Assembly: GCA_046481785.1 (NCBI GenBank)
Contig: JAWOJF010000389.1
Span: 1-6,099, forward strand
Origin: JAWOJF01 sp046481785
GTDB lineage: Bacteria; Bacteroidota; Ignavibacteria; Ignavibacteriales; Ignavibacteriaceae
DNA: 6,099 nt
Direction of reading: 5' to 3'
Shown: one piece after another, positions 1 to 5,860 of the stretch
Numbering within the stretch: position 1 is the first letter of the stretch
Layout of the letters: every line of letters begins with the position of its first letter
Translations under genes and position numbers: made by a program
The notes under the pieces: model-generated
The model's database searches: none
Seen by the model: the letters and a program-made list of their open reading frames with translations, nothing else
Told to the model about the DNA's origin: nothing

Positions 1-42
1 CAGTTCTCAGTCGGCAGTCGGCAATTCTCAGTCGGCAATAAA
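1..42. repeat. Heptamer tandem array, CAGTNNN orientation, cut by window edge
   Basis: Six consecutive 7-base units can be read: CAGTTCT, CAGTCGG (twice), CAATTCT, CAGTCGG and CAATAAA. The array may continue to the left of the window. The unit CAGTCGG is the reverse complement of CCGACTG, the unit of the array at 514-593, so the two arrays belong to one repeat family in opposite orientations. Heptanucleotide arrays are known in several phyla (for example cyanobacterial STRRs); that comparison is to type only, not sequence. Confidence 0.8.
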
Positions 43-145
43 AAACATTAATCCTCGCCCAGTCTACCATCAGAGATCTCACAGAGATTGTGTAATAAAG
101 TAGAAAGTGGTGAATAAATATTAACTTTATTAATTAACCCCATGT

Positions 146-314
146 TTTAGAGTGTGTTGCAGAACTACAACTTCTGTCATCCCCACTCGCCGGGATCTCA
201 CCGTCGCATTTGCATTGAGATTCCTCAGTCGAATCCGCCTAGGCGGACTACTAATGACCACCACTCTAAATTTGTCCTGGAATGACAATTCCGAGTTATG
301 CAACAGACCCTAAA
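146..314. repeat. Nested palindromic (MITE/REP-like) element
   Basis: The outer arms are imperfect 21-bp inverted repeats at 146-166 and 294-314, identical at 18 of 21 positions when one is reverse-complemented; both contain TGTTGCA or its complement. Just inside lies a second inverted pair, TGTCATCCC (175-183) and GGAATGACA (279-287), with 8 of 9 matching. Near the middle is a perfect 14-bp palindrome (234-247). Both arm pairs are centred at about 230, so the arms would form one long hairpin. There is no coding capacity. TGT flanks both ends (143-145 and 315-317), which is too short to prove a target duplication. It is probably a non-autonomous dispersed element; the family is unknown. Confidence 0.65.
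234..247. repeat. Perfect 14-bp palindrome
   Basis: TCCGCCTAGGCGGA is fully self-complementary. It lies inside the nested palindromic element, about 10 bases off that element's centre. It may form the tip of the element's hairpin or a protein-binding dyad; nothing here decides between them. Confidence 0.7.
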
Positions 315-436
315 TGTCGTGGCAATAAAGAAACAGTCTCTTTCAAGGAGAAGACATTTAAATTATTAGTTGTACACACACTCTGAATCCAGGTGTTAAC
401 CTTTTGACAACTTCTCCAACAGTTATGCAAAGTTGA

Positions 437-475
437 TCCGAGTTTTTGCGAATTTATTCAGAAGCCGGGCCTGCC
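437..475 (+). repeat. Dispersed repeat, partial copy 1
   Basis: This stretch begins TCCGAGTTTTTGCG and ends AGAAGCCGGGCCTGCC. It matches 677-714 along its whole length, with one single-base gap and a few substitutions; the last 18 or so bases are identical. The GC-rich end stands out in an AT-rich background. It lacks the left part (GCGGCGTAG) present in the copies at 661 and 708. Confidence 0.75.
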
Positions 476-513
476 AGTTCTTAACACAAATAATAAATGA
501 CGAAGTTGTTTTT

Positions 514-593
514 ACTGCATACTGCATACTGCGGACTGCCGACTGCATACTGCCGACTGCAGATTGAGGATTGCAGACTGCCGACTGTGGACT
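514..593. repeat. Heptamer tandem array, ACTGCNN orientation
   Basis: Eleven 7-base units plus a final ACT can be read in register. Bases 1-4 are mostly ACTG and base 5 mostly C, while bases 6-7 vary among AT, GG, CG and AG. Units 8 and 9 (ATTGAGG, ATTGCAG) are the most diverged. It is the inverted counterpart of the array at 1-42, so the two face each other across about 470 bp that includes the nested palindromic element. Confidence 0.85.
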
Positions 594-660
594 TAATTAA
601 ACCAGCAGATAACATTCAAAACAAATCAAATTTTCAGGGAAAGCACATAAATTTCAGTGA

Positions 661-707
661 GCCTGCTGCGGCGTAGTCCGGGTTTTGCGGATTGATTCAG
701 AAGCCGG
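661..707 (+). repeat. Dispersed repeat, copy 2 (tandem pair with copy 3)
   Basis: It starts GCCTGCTGCGGCGTAGTCCG and runs to GAAGCCGG. The first 20 bases recur at 708-727 with one substitution, so the two copies lie head to tail. The middle (TTTTGCGGATTGATTCA) matches copy 1 at 437-475 rather than copy 3. Confidence 0.75.
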
Positions 708-750
708 GCCTGCCGCGGCGTAGTCCGAGTCTTCGAGGAACGAAGCCGGG
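708..750 (+). repeat. Dispersed repeat, copy 3
   Basis: It has the same ends as copy 2 (GCCTGCCGCGGCGTAGTCCG at the start, GAAGCCGGG at the end) but a different, shorter middle. That middle contains a small hairpin, CTTCG (731-735) and CGAAG (741-745) around AGGAA. Variation confined to the middle suggests a structured element whose stem is kept while its loop changes. This is inference from three copies only. Confidence 0.7.
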
Positions 751-786
751 AACATTTTCCCCCCATTTATAGTTAGAATAACCAAT

Positions 787-808
787 TATCCGCTTTACCT
801 TGCGGATA
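787..808. promoter_or_regulatory. Inverted repeat in the htpX upstream region
   Basis: TATCCGC (787-793) and GCGGATA (802-808) form a perfect 7-bp inverted repeat with an 8-base spacer, 53 bases before the htpX start. The size and spacing would suit a dimeric repressor or activator site, or a short RNA hairpin. No T-run follows, so it is not an intrinsic terminator. The regulatory role is inferred from position only. Confidence 0.35.
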
Positions 809-847
809 CAAATCACTTTATTTAATTTTGAATTACAACTTAACTTT

Positions 848-851
848 GGAG
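848..851 (+). promoter_or_regulatory. Ribosome binding site of htpX
   Basis: GGAG lies 10 bases before the ATG at 862, slightly longer than ideal spacing. It supports that ATG as the start; the protein from there begins directly with the first membrane segment, as expected for HtpX. Confidence 0.5.
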
Positions 852-861
852 ATTACTAAAA

Positions 862-1704
862 ATGAATACGCTTAAGACTGTATTTCTAATGACTTTAATG
901 ATGGTGTTATTCCTTTTTGTGGGATACCTGCTTGGGGGTACTACGGGAATGACATTTGCTTTTATTTTCTCACTGGCATTAAATTTCGGCAGTTACTGGT
1001 TTTCAGATAAAATAGTACTTTCCATGTACAGGGCAAAGCCGGTTACAAAAGAAACTGCCCCAAAATTTTACTCATTGGTTGAAGACCTGGCAAAAAATGC
1101 CAATCTGCCTATGCCTAAAGTTTATATAATTGAAGACCCCACACCTAATGCATTTGCAACCGGAAGAAATCCGCAGAATGCAGCAGTTGCTGCTACAACA
1201 GGCATACTCCAGGGGCTCAGCAATCAGGAGCTTGCAGGAGTTATGGCGCACGAGCTTGCTCATGTGCAGCACCGGGATATTCTTATTGGTACAATTGCTG
1301 CCACACTGGTAGGTACTATTTCTTATATTGCACAAATGGCCGGATGGATGATGATGTTCGGAAGAGGCAGCGATGATGAAGACGGCGGTGGAATAGGTTC
1401 ACTATTCCTTTTAATTCTTGCGCCAGTTGCGGCTACACTTTTACAGCTTGCAGTTTCACGTTCAAGAGAATATCTGGCTGATGAAGGCGGTGCAAAAATA
1501 TCAGGTAATCCGCTTGGATTAGCATCTGCCCTGCAGAAAATATCAAGGGCAAACCAAATTAAACCGGTTAGTCATGCAGGACCAGCTTCAGCACACATGT
1601 TTATTGTTAATCCTTTACATGGCGGCGGTGTAATGAGCCTCTTCTCTACTCATCCGCCTGTTGAAGAAAGAATTAAAAGACTTCAGAAATTAGCTGGTGT
1701 CTAA
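862..1704 (+). CDS. htpX: Membrane zinc metalloprotease HtpX (peptidase M48)
   Basis: HtpX is an inner-membrane endopeptidase that cleaves misfolded membrane proteins and works alongside FtsH in envelope quality control. At 280 residues it is close to the usual HtpX length. Two membrane segments open the protein (about 6-26 and 29-50). The zinc site HEXXH reads H130-E131-LA-H134 within HELAHVQHRD, and the third metal ligand is E203 in SREYLADE. Two further hydrophobic stretches (about 142-166 and 177-197) lie between these motifs, with a short acidic, glycine-rich loop at about 169-176. The C-terminus carries the family's THPPVEERIKRL segment. All key residues are present, so it should be active. 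It has its own 5' region and is followed by a palindromic repeat, so it is probably transcribed separately. In other bacteria htpX responds to envelope stress; here only the inverted repeat at 787-808 hints at control. Confidence 0.96.
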   Translation: MNTLKTVFLMTLMMVLFLFVGYLLGGTTGMTFAFIFSLALNFGSYWFSDKIVLSMYRAKPVTKETAPKFYSLVEDLAKNANLPMPKVYIIEDPTPNAFATGRNPQNAAVAATTGILQGLSNQELAGVMAHELAHVQHRDILIGTIAATLVGTISYIAQMAGWMMMFGRGSDDEDGGGIGSLFLLILAPVAATLLQLAVSRSREYLADEGGAKISGNPLGLASALQKISRANQIKPVSHAGPASAHMFIVNPLHGGGVMSLFSTHPPVEERIKRLQKLAGV

Positions 1705-1735
1705 ACCGGTATTAATAGGATTTTTCAAAACTCTT

Positions 1736-1772
1736 CCCCTCTCCTTACCATGGAGAGGGGCCCGGGGTAAGG
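1736..1772 (+). repeat. Palindromic intergenic repeat with two alternative hairpins
   Basis: CCCCTCTCC (1736-1744) pairs perfectly with GGAGAGGGG (1752-1760) across a 7-base loop. A second perfect pairing, CCTTACC (1743-1749) with GGTAAGG (1766-1772), uses part of the same sequence, so the two hairpins largely exclude each other. This resembles the widespread intergenic repeats whose reverse strand reads LTPGPSP when translated; here the reverse strand reads LTPGPSPW. It lies 31 bases after the htpX stop and ends 10 bases before the next start codon. No T-run follows, so it is a poor intrinsic terminator, though the 9-bp GC-rich hairpin could still protect or attenuate the htpX transcript. 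Confidence 0.8.
1769..1772 (+). promoter_or_regulatory. Ribosome binding site supplied by the repeat
   Basis: AAGG, the last bases of the palindromic repeat, lies 10 bases before the ATG at 1783 and is the only purine-rich candidate. It sits inside the second stem (1766-1772), so folding could hide it. Confidence 0.4.
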
Positions 1773-1782
1773 TTAATTAAAC

Positions 1783-2385
1783 ATGTACTCGAAAAAACAG
1801 TTTGCACATAGGCTTCCTTTTTATCTCTTTGCAGTAATTTTCCTGGTTTCTTCTTTTTCCGCTGCTCAAACCAGGACAAGCTTAGATATTTTTTACGCGC
1901 TCGCAGATTCCTCGGCAAAAAAAGCTGCTTCAGAACTGCCTGCATCGGTAAAAGAGATTGGACTGGAATTAAATTCGGGGACTATCTATTCTGTTTTTAA
2001 TACCAAAATTATCTCTGCATTTAATGAATCCGGAATTAAAACTAACGGCAGTAATGATTATAAAGTATTATATGTTATTGATGACGCTTCAGTTTCTTAC
2101 GGCAAAATGTTCAGAGATGGATTTCTGGGGGATTACCTGCTCGAAAGAAAAGTAAACCTTAAAGGTAATTATTTTATTGCAGGCTATGATGTTAAAGATT
2201 TCTCAATATCATTTGAAGATACTATAAGTGTTGAGGAAGTAAAAGAATTAGAAAGTTATTCCTTTCCATTTACACAGGGAAAAGTGCCTGCCGAACCATT
2301 TTTCTCAGGCTTGTTTGAGCCTGTAGTTGCAATAGGTACTGCGGCGCTGGCAGTAATCTTATTTTTTACAATCAGAAGCAAGTAA
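1783..2385 (+). CDS. Exported protein of unknown function with C-terminal membrane anchor
   Basis: I do not recognise this 200-residue protein. A signal peptide is clear: basic residues among positions 4-10, a hydrophobic core at about 11-25, and a likely cleavage after A28 (SAA before QTR). The mature part is predicted to lie outside the inner membrane. It alternates amphipathic and beta-like stretches, for example a helical run at about 43-58, then a segment ending in DYKVLYVIDDASVSYG that reads as a beta strand. A second hydrophobic segment (about 180-197) followed by RSK closes the protein, which fits a single C-terminal anchor with a very short cytoplasmic tail. No enzyme motif, cysteine pair or lipobox is visible. 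The helix-strand pattern faintly recalls small alpha/beta domains such as those in TolB or CsgG-type proteins, but I would not assign it. It lies between htpX and bamD, pointing loosely to an envelope role. Confidence 0.8.
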   Translation: MYSKKQFAHRLPFYLFAVIFLVSSFSAAQTRTSLDIFYALADSSAKKAASELPASVKEIGLELNSGTIYSVFNTKIISAFNESGIKTNGSNDYKVLYVIDDASVSYGKMFRDGFLGDYLLERKVNLKGNYFIAGYDVKDFSISFEDTISVEEVKELESYSFPFTQGKVPAEPFFSGLFEPVVAIGTAALAVILFFTIRSK

Positions 2386-2454
2386 AGATTTACGGTTTTG
2401 GTTTTATAAAAATTCCGGGTAATTCCAAATGCACCGTGTTCCAATATTTACCCT

Positions 2455-2482
2455 TTGACGCCTATTGGATTTTATGTATAAT
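2455..2482 (+). promoter_or_regulatory. Sigma70-type promoter for the bamD operon
   Basis: TTGACG (2455-2460; five of six consensus bases) and TATAAT (2477-2482; perfect) are separated by 16 bases. Transcription would begin near 2489, leaving a leader of about 30 bases before the ATG at 2519. This promoter overlaps the upstream alternative starts of bamD (2465 and 2474) and argues against them. No TAnnTTTG-type Bacteroidetes element is seen at this position. Confidence 0.65.
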
Positions 2483-2518
2483 TGTAGACAAATTTTTAGA
2501 AAATTGATATTCTTAAAC

Positions 2519-3277
2519 ATGAAAAAACTCTTTTTCTTAGCGATAACTTCCCTTTTTTTCTGGGGATGCTCATCATCCATTGACACCATAGATCTTAGTC
2601 CCGAAGAAAGATTAAATTACGCCATGGGATTATACAATAACGAAGATTATCTGGAGGCAGTAAACGAATTTCAGGCAATAATTCTTCAGTTCCCGGGTAA
2701 TGCCATTGCTGATGATGCACAATATTATCTTGGAATGACAAGATTTAACAGAGAAGAGTTTGTAATGTCGGCATATGAATTCAGTAAACTTATTAAAAAT
2801 ATGCCTGCCAGCAATTTTGTTTCTGAGGCGCAATACATGCTTGCAGAATCTTATTACCGGCTTTCACCAAATTTTGCACTCGACCAGCGTTATTCAAGAA
2901 AAGCTATTGAGGAATACCAGGCATTTATTGATTTTTTTCCGACAAACACACGTGTTCAGGAGGCAGAGGCTAAAATAGTGGAGCTTAATGAAAAGCTTGC
3001 ACATAAAGAATATAATACTGCCTATATTTACGGTAAACTTGAATATTTTACCGCAGCATTAAATTATTATGACAATGTAATTAATACTTACCATGATACC
3101 AGGTTTGCTCCTATGGCAATGTATGATAAAATTATGCTCCTAACCAGCAGGAACCGGAACACTGAAGCGCTTGCGGAAATTGAAGTATTTACTCAAAGAT
3201 ATCCTGATAATTACAGAGCTATAGAACTTCAGCAGTTAAAGTCATCTCTTGAAAATAAATTATCTGCTATAAGATGA
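2519..3277 (+). CDS. bamD: Outer membrane assembly lipoprotein BamD
   Basis: BamD is the essential lipoprotein of the BAM complex, which folds beta-barrel proteins into the outer membrane; it docks on BamA from the periplasmic side. From this ATG the protein has 252 residues, close to E. coli BamD. The N-terminus is a lipoprotein signal ending in FFWGC, so C17 would be lipidated; the -3 and -2 residues (F, W) are unusual. TPR-like helical pairs follow at about 27-60, 64-97, 102-141, 172-206 and 209-240. The stretch YYRLSPNFALDQRYSRKAIE then YQAFIDFFP at about 115-140 is the strongest family signature. The reading frame extends upstream to a TTG at 2465, but that region contains the promoter and would bury the signal peptide, so 2519 is preferred. 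No strong ribosome binding site is visible. The stop overlaps the next gene in ATGA, implying translational coupling. Confidence 0.9.
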   Translation: MKKLFFLAITSLFFWGCSSSIDTIDLSPEERLNYAMGLYNNEDYLEAVNEFQAIILQFPGNAIADDAQYYLGMTRFNREEFVMSAYEFSKLIKNMPASNFVSEAQYMLAESYYRLSPNFALDQRYSRKAIEEYQAFIDFFPTNTRVQEAEAKIVELNEKLAHKEYNTAYIYGKLEYFTAALNYYDNVINTYHDTRFAPMAMYDKIMLLTSRNRNTEALAEIEVFTQRYPDNYRAIELQQLKSSLENKLSAIR

Positions 3278-3744
3278 TCTCAGAAAAAAAGATAAGTAAT
3301 TCTGTAATTATTATGACTGAGCTGGTGCTGCCAAACCACACAAATCAACTTGGCAATTTACTCGGCGGACAATTAATGCACTGGATAGATATATGCGCAG
3401 CCCTGTGTGCATCTAAGCATAACCAGAGGGTCTGTGTTACCGCATCTGTAGACCGGATCGATTTTCATCATCCCATCAGGCTGGGTGATGCGGTTACTTT
3501 ATCAGCCTCGGTTAACAGGGTTTTTACTACTTCAATGGAGATTGGCGTAAAGGTTTTTGCTGAAGCATTTAAAGAAGGAACCAGGATTCATACTAATACT
3601 GCTTATTTAACTTTTGTAAGCGTAGACAGTGATGGCAAGCCTGTTAAGGCTATTGCGGCAATTCCTGAAACAGAAGATGAAAAAAGAAGATATGAAGAGG
3701 CTTTGCTGCGAAGAGACAGCCGGCTTAAAAATAGAATTAAATAA
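3274..3744 (+). CDS. Acyl-CoA thioesterase, single hotdog domain (YciA/ACOT7-like)
   Basis: This 156-residue protein should hydrolyse fatty acyl-CoA to free fatty acid and CoA in the cytoplasm. The family signature lies near the N-terminus: PNHTNQLGNLLGG (20-32) followed by the central hotdog helix QLMHWIDICAALCASKH (33-49). D39 matches the catalytic acid on that helix in YciA-type enzymes, and N24 falls in the conserved Asn region used by some members. VDRIDFHHPIRLGD (about 59-72) is the usual loop and strand near the CoA site. The C-terminal 25 residues are a charged, probably helical tail common in this group. The ATG overlaps the bamD stop by four bases, so translation is probably coupled. 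The actual substrate cannot be read from sequence; a role in turning over acyl-CoA near envelope lipid synthesis would be inference from the neighbour only. Confidence 0.9.
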   Translation: MISEKKISNSVIIMTELVLPNHTNQLGNLLGGQLMHWIDICAALCASKHNQRVCVTASVDRIDFHHPIRLGDAVTLSASVNRVFTTSMEIGVKVFAEAFKEGTRIHTNTAYLTFVSVDSDGKPVKAIAAIPETEDEKRRYEEALLRRDSRLKNRIK

Positions 3745-5857
3745 ATGTGTCCCCCTGGCGGAATTTAGTTTTTTATTAATTTTATTTTTCTTTCCGCTAA
3801 ATAATATTTACTCCCAGATTCCTATTAACGGCTTTTGCAAATACAATCACTTTAAAACTGATTCTGCCTTTACCGGCATTTTTGCTGCTAATTTTAATAA
3901 AGATTCTTATACCGATCTTATTTTATTCAATCCTTCAAGAAAACAAATACTATCGTTATCTGGTAACCATAGCGGAAATTTTAATACTAATAAACCTTAC
4001 AATACTCCCCTTGAATTATCCGGTATTTCAGGTATTACTGACAGAAATAACAGAGTTACAGGTTTTGCTTTTTCTTCAAGAAAGTCTATGAAAGCAGGCA
4101 CCCTCGAATTTTTAAAAGACGGCAGAATAAGGATACTTGCTGAAAAAAAATTCTCCTCTTATCCCGAAAAAATTAACACTGCCGATATAAACGGAGATGG
4201 TATAAACGAGATACTTGTTTCAGGAAGCGTTTTTGACGGCTTGTCTGTTCTAATTCCTTCTTCCCGGAATATTGAAGAGCATAAAATAATCAGCGGGACG
4301 AGTTATTCCACCGCTGTATTTGGTGATATAAGCAATGACGGTTTTGCAGATATTGCCGCTGCTAATATTTATAGTAATTCAATTGATCTCTTTTATAATA
4401 ACGGGCAGGGCAATTTTAAGAAAGTAAGAAGCATACCAAACGGCGGTTCTTATTTTCTTGATGCTTTTGATATGAACCTTGACTATTATGAAGACCTGGT
4501 CTATTCAAATTCTAATGGTATAACAATTTTGTATGGTGACCCATCTTCTTCTTTTGAAGAAAAAACTGTTATAAAAACCGAATATACGCCTCATAAAATT
4601 ATTACCGGGGATTTTAACAAAGATGGAAGAATAGATATAATCTATGCTGATTTTAATGAGGAGATTGTATCAGTTATCTTTGCAAAAAATGAATATGAGT
4701 TTTATCCTGAAATCTTTTATATGAAGAAAAAAGGCATAAAAGATATCCTTCCTTTTTACAGCAGGTTTATTAGCGGAGCTGCTGTACTTAGTGAATTGGG
4801 AGAAATTTATACAATCACACACCTTACCTCTTTTTCAGGCGAAGTAAATATTTCAATTGGCATTGAACCCGCAGCCCTGGAGTATTTTGATAATGATAAT
4901 AACAGTATTACCGATATTAGTTTTATTGACAATTTTGATTCGAAATTAAAATTTATTTTAAGGAACCCGGCAGGAATTCCATCTTACTTTTTTTCATATC
5001 CTCTGTATGAAATTCATTCAGACATACTGGTGGATAACAGGCTGCCCGAAATAAAAACCTTTTATTGCTATTCTCCCGGCAAAAGATTAATTGAAACTAT
5101 TACTGCTGATTTCAATACAAATAAGTTCTCACGGCAGTCTTTATATTCGCCGGGTGCAATCAAAGATTTAAAAATCAGCAGTGCAGGCGGTAATACCAGG
5201 ATTTATTCCGCTTATATAAAAGATCAGCAGCTTGGGTTATCCGTTTTCTCTTATCATGATTTCAGATTTACTTCATCTGATTATTTTGGCATAGCAAAAA
5301 ACAGCTCAAGTGTTAATATATCGGTAAATGGAGGGGTGCCCTCTTTATTATACTGGCAGGTTGAAAACGGCCGTATAACGCTTTCAAAGTATTCTGTTGA
5401 AGATAAAAGCTCAAAGCAGGTAATAAATGCTTCCTTACCCGGCGGTAAAATTAGTTCTGTTACCTCGTTTGTCGGCGATTTACTGAACATGGAAAAGGAT
5501 GTTTCCATTTCCTTTTTTAATGCCGAAAGAAATAACCATGTTATTATTTCAACAGAAGATATGACCAGGATACTGCAGGCGGAAAATATTGAGAAAAGTT
5601 TTGCAATTCCGCATAAAAAGGAATTATATTTTGGTGAAACAAGAGTTAATGGTTTAAAAAAACTTATGTTATATAATCCAAAAAACAATAATATAAGCAG
5701 GATAGACTTTATTAACAGAGGCAGAAATCTTATTACAACAAAAATAGCAGCAGTTAATTCACCAGCAGATTTTTTTGTAAAGAACATGAGCTATAAAAAG
5801 TATCACGTGGTGTATAGTAACAAGGCTGAGAATTGTATTACAATTAAAGAAATATAA
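3692..5857 (+). CDS. Exported FG-GAP/VCBS-type beta-propeller protein, probable double propeller
   Basis: This 721-residue protein has a hydrophobic export segment at about 25-36 with a probable cleavage near S41-Q42; the rest should lie in the periplasm or at the cell surface. Calcium-loop-like FG-GAP motifs are clear at 67 (NFNKDSYTD), 165 (DINGDGINE), 212 (DISNDGFAD), 260 (DMNLDYYED) and 307 (DFNKDGRID). Weaker copies continue at a similar spacing of about 48 residues to the C-terminus. No type IX secretion sorting domain is visible. Such propellers generally bind proteins or glycans, often with calcium; no catalytic motif is seen. The start is uncertain. The frame is open from 3629; ATGs at 3677 and 3692 both lie inside the thioesterase gene, and no ATG, GTG or TTG occurs in frame between the thioesterase stop and the signal core (only CTG at 3755). 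I chose 3692 because it gives the shortest N-terminus with an ATG. A one-base change could instead open an ATG at 3745. Confidence 0.8.
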   Translation: MKRLCCEETAGLKIELNKCVPLAEFSFLLILFFFPLNNIYSQIPINGFCKYNHFKTDSAFTGIFAANFNKDSYTDLILFNPSRKQILSLSGNHSGNFNTNKPYNTPLELSGISGITDRNNRVTGFAFSSRKSMKAGTLEFLKDGRIRILAEKKFSSYPEKINTADINGDGINEILVSGSVFDGLSVLIPSSRNIEEHKIISGTSYSTAVFGDISNDGFADIAAANIYSNSIDLFYNNGQGNFKKVRSIPNGGSYFLDAFDMNLDYYEDLVYSNSNGITILYGDPSSSFEEKTVIKTEYTPHKIITGDFNKDGRIDIIYADFNEEIVSVIFAKNEYEFYPEIFYMKKKGIKDILPFYSRFISGAAVLSELGEIYTITHLTSFSGEVNISIGIEPAALEYFDNDNNSITDISFIDNFDSKLKFILRNPAGIPSYFFSYPLYEIHSDILVDNRLPEIKTFYCYSPGKRLIETITADFNTNKFSRQSLYSPGAIKDLKISSAGGNTRIYSAYIKDQQLGLSVFSYHDFRFTSSDYFGIAKNSSSVNISVNGGVPSLLYWQVENGRITLSKYSVEDKSSKQVINASLPGGKISSVTSFVGDLLNMEKDVSISFFNAERNNHVIISTEDMTRILQAENIEKSFAIPHKKELYFGETRVNGLKKLMLYNPKNNNISRIDFINRGRNLITTKIAAVNSPADFFVKNMSYKKYHVVYSNKAENCITIKEI

Positions 5858-5860
5858 GAA

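Larger units (their letters stand above)
1..861. other. Gene-free repeat island upstream of htpX
   Basis: I see no credible coding region on either strand here. The stretch is a patchwork of short repeats, listed separately: two heptamer arrays, one nested palindromic element and three related dispersed-repeat copies. Remnants between them include an ATCTC/GAGAT inverted repeat with a 3-base loop at 76-88, and AGTTATGCAA occurring twice (294-303 and 421-430). The stretches at about 315-436 and 594-660 hold nothing I recognise. The htpX promoter should lie towards the right end, but I cannot place it with confidence. Confidence 0.75.

Noticed and set aside
593..602. TTAATTAAAC shared after the heptamer array (593-602) and after the repeat at 1773-1782
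   Set aside because: Short, AT-only core in AT-rich DNA; chance is sufficient.
841..848. TAACTTTG matches the Bacteroidetes -7 promoter element TAnnTTTG just before htpX
   Set aside because: A proper TTTG -33 element is missing at the right distance (only TTTA at 817-820; TTTG at 827-830 is too close). It overlaps the likely ribosome binding site and would leave a leader of only a few bases.
1745..1945. Minus-strand open frame ending LTPGPSPW
   Set aside because: It runs antisense across the signal peptide of the second gene and ends in the palindromic repeat, a known source of spurious open frames.
2382..2393. GTAAA/TTTAC hairpin over the stop codon of the second gene as a terminator
   Set aside because: Five AT-rich pairs with a two-base loop are too weak, and the following sequence is not a clean T-run.
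2465..2518. Upstream TTG or ATG (2474) as the bamD start
   Set aside because: They overlap the -10 box of the promoter and would place 15-18 extra residues before the lipoprotein signal.
5281..5787. 168-residue open frame on the minus strand inside the propeller gene
   Set aside because: It lies opposite the repeat-bearing coding frame; its hydrophobic composition is what the antisense of this AT-rich gene would give, and no start signal is visible.
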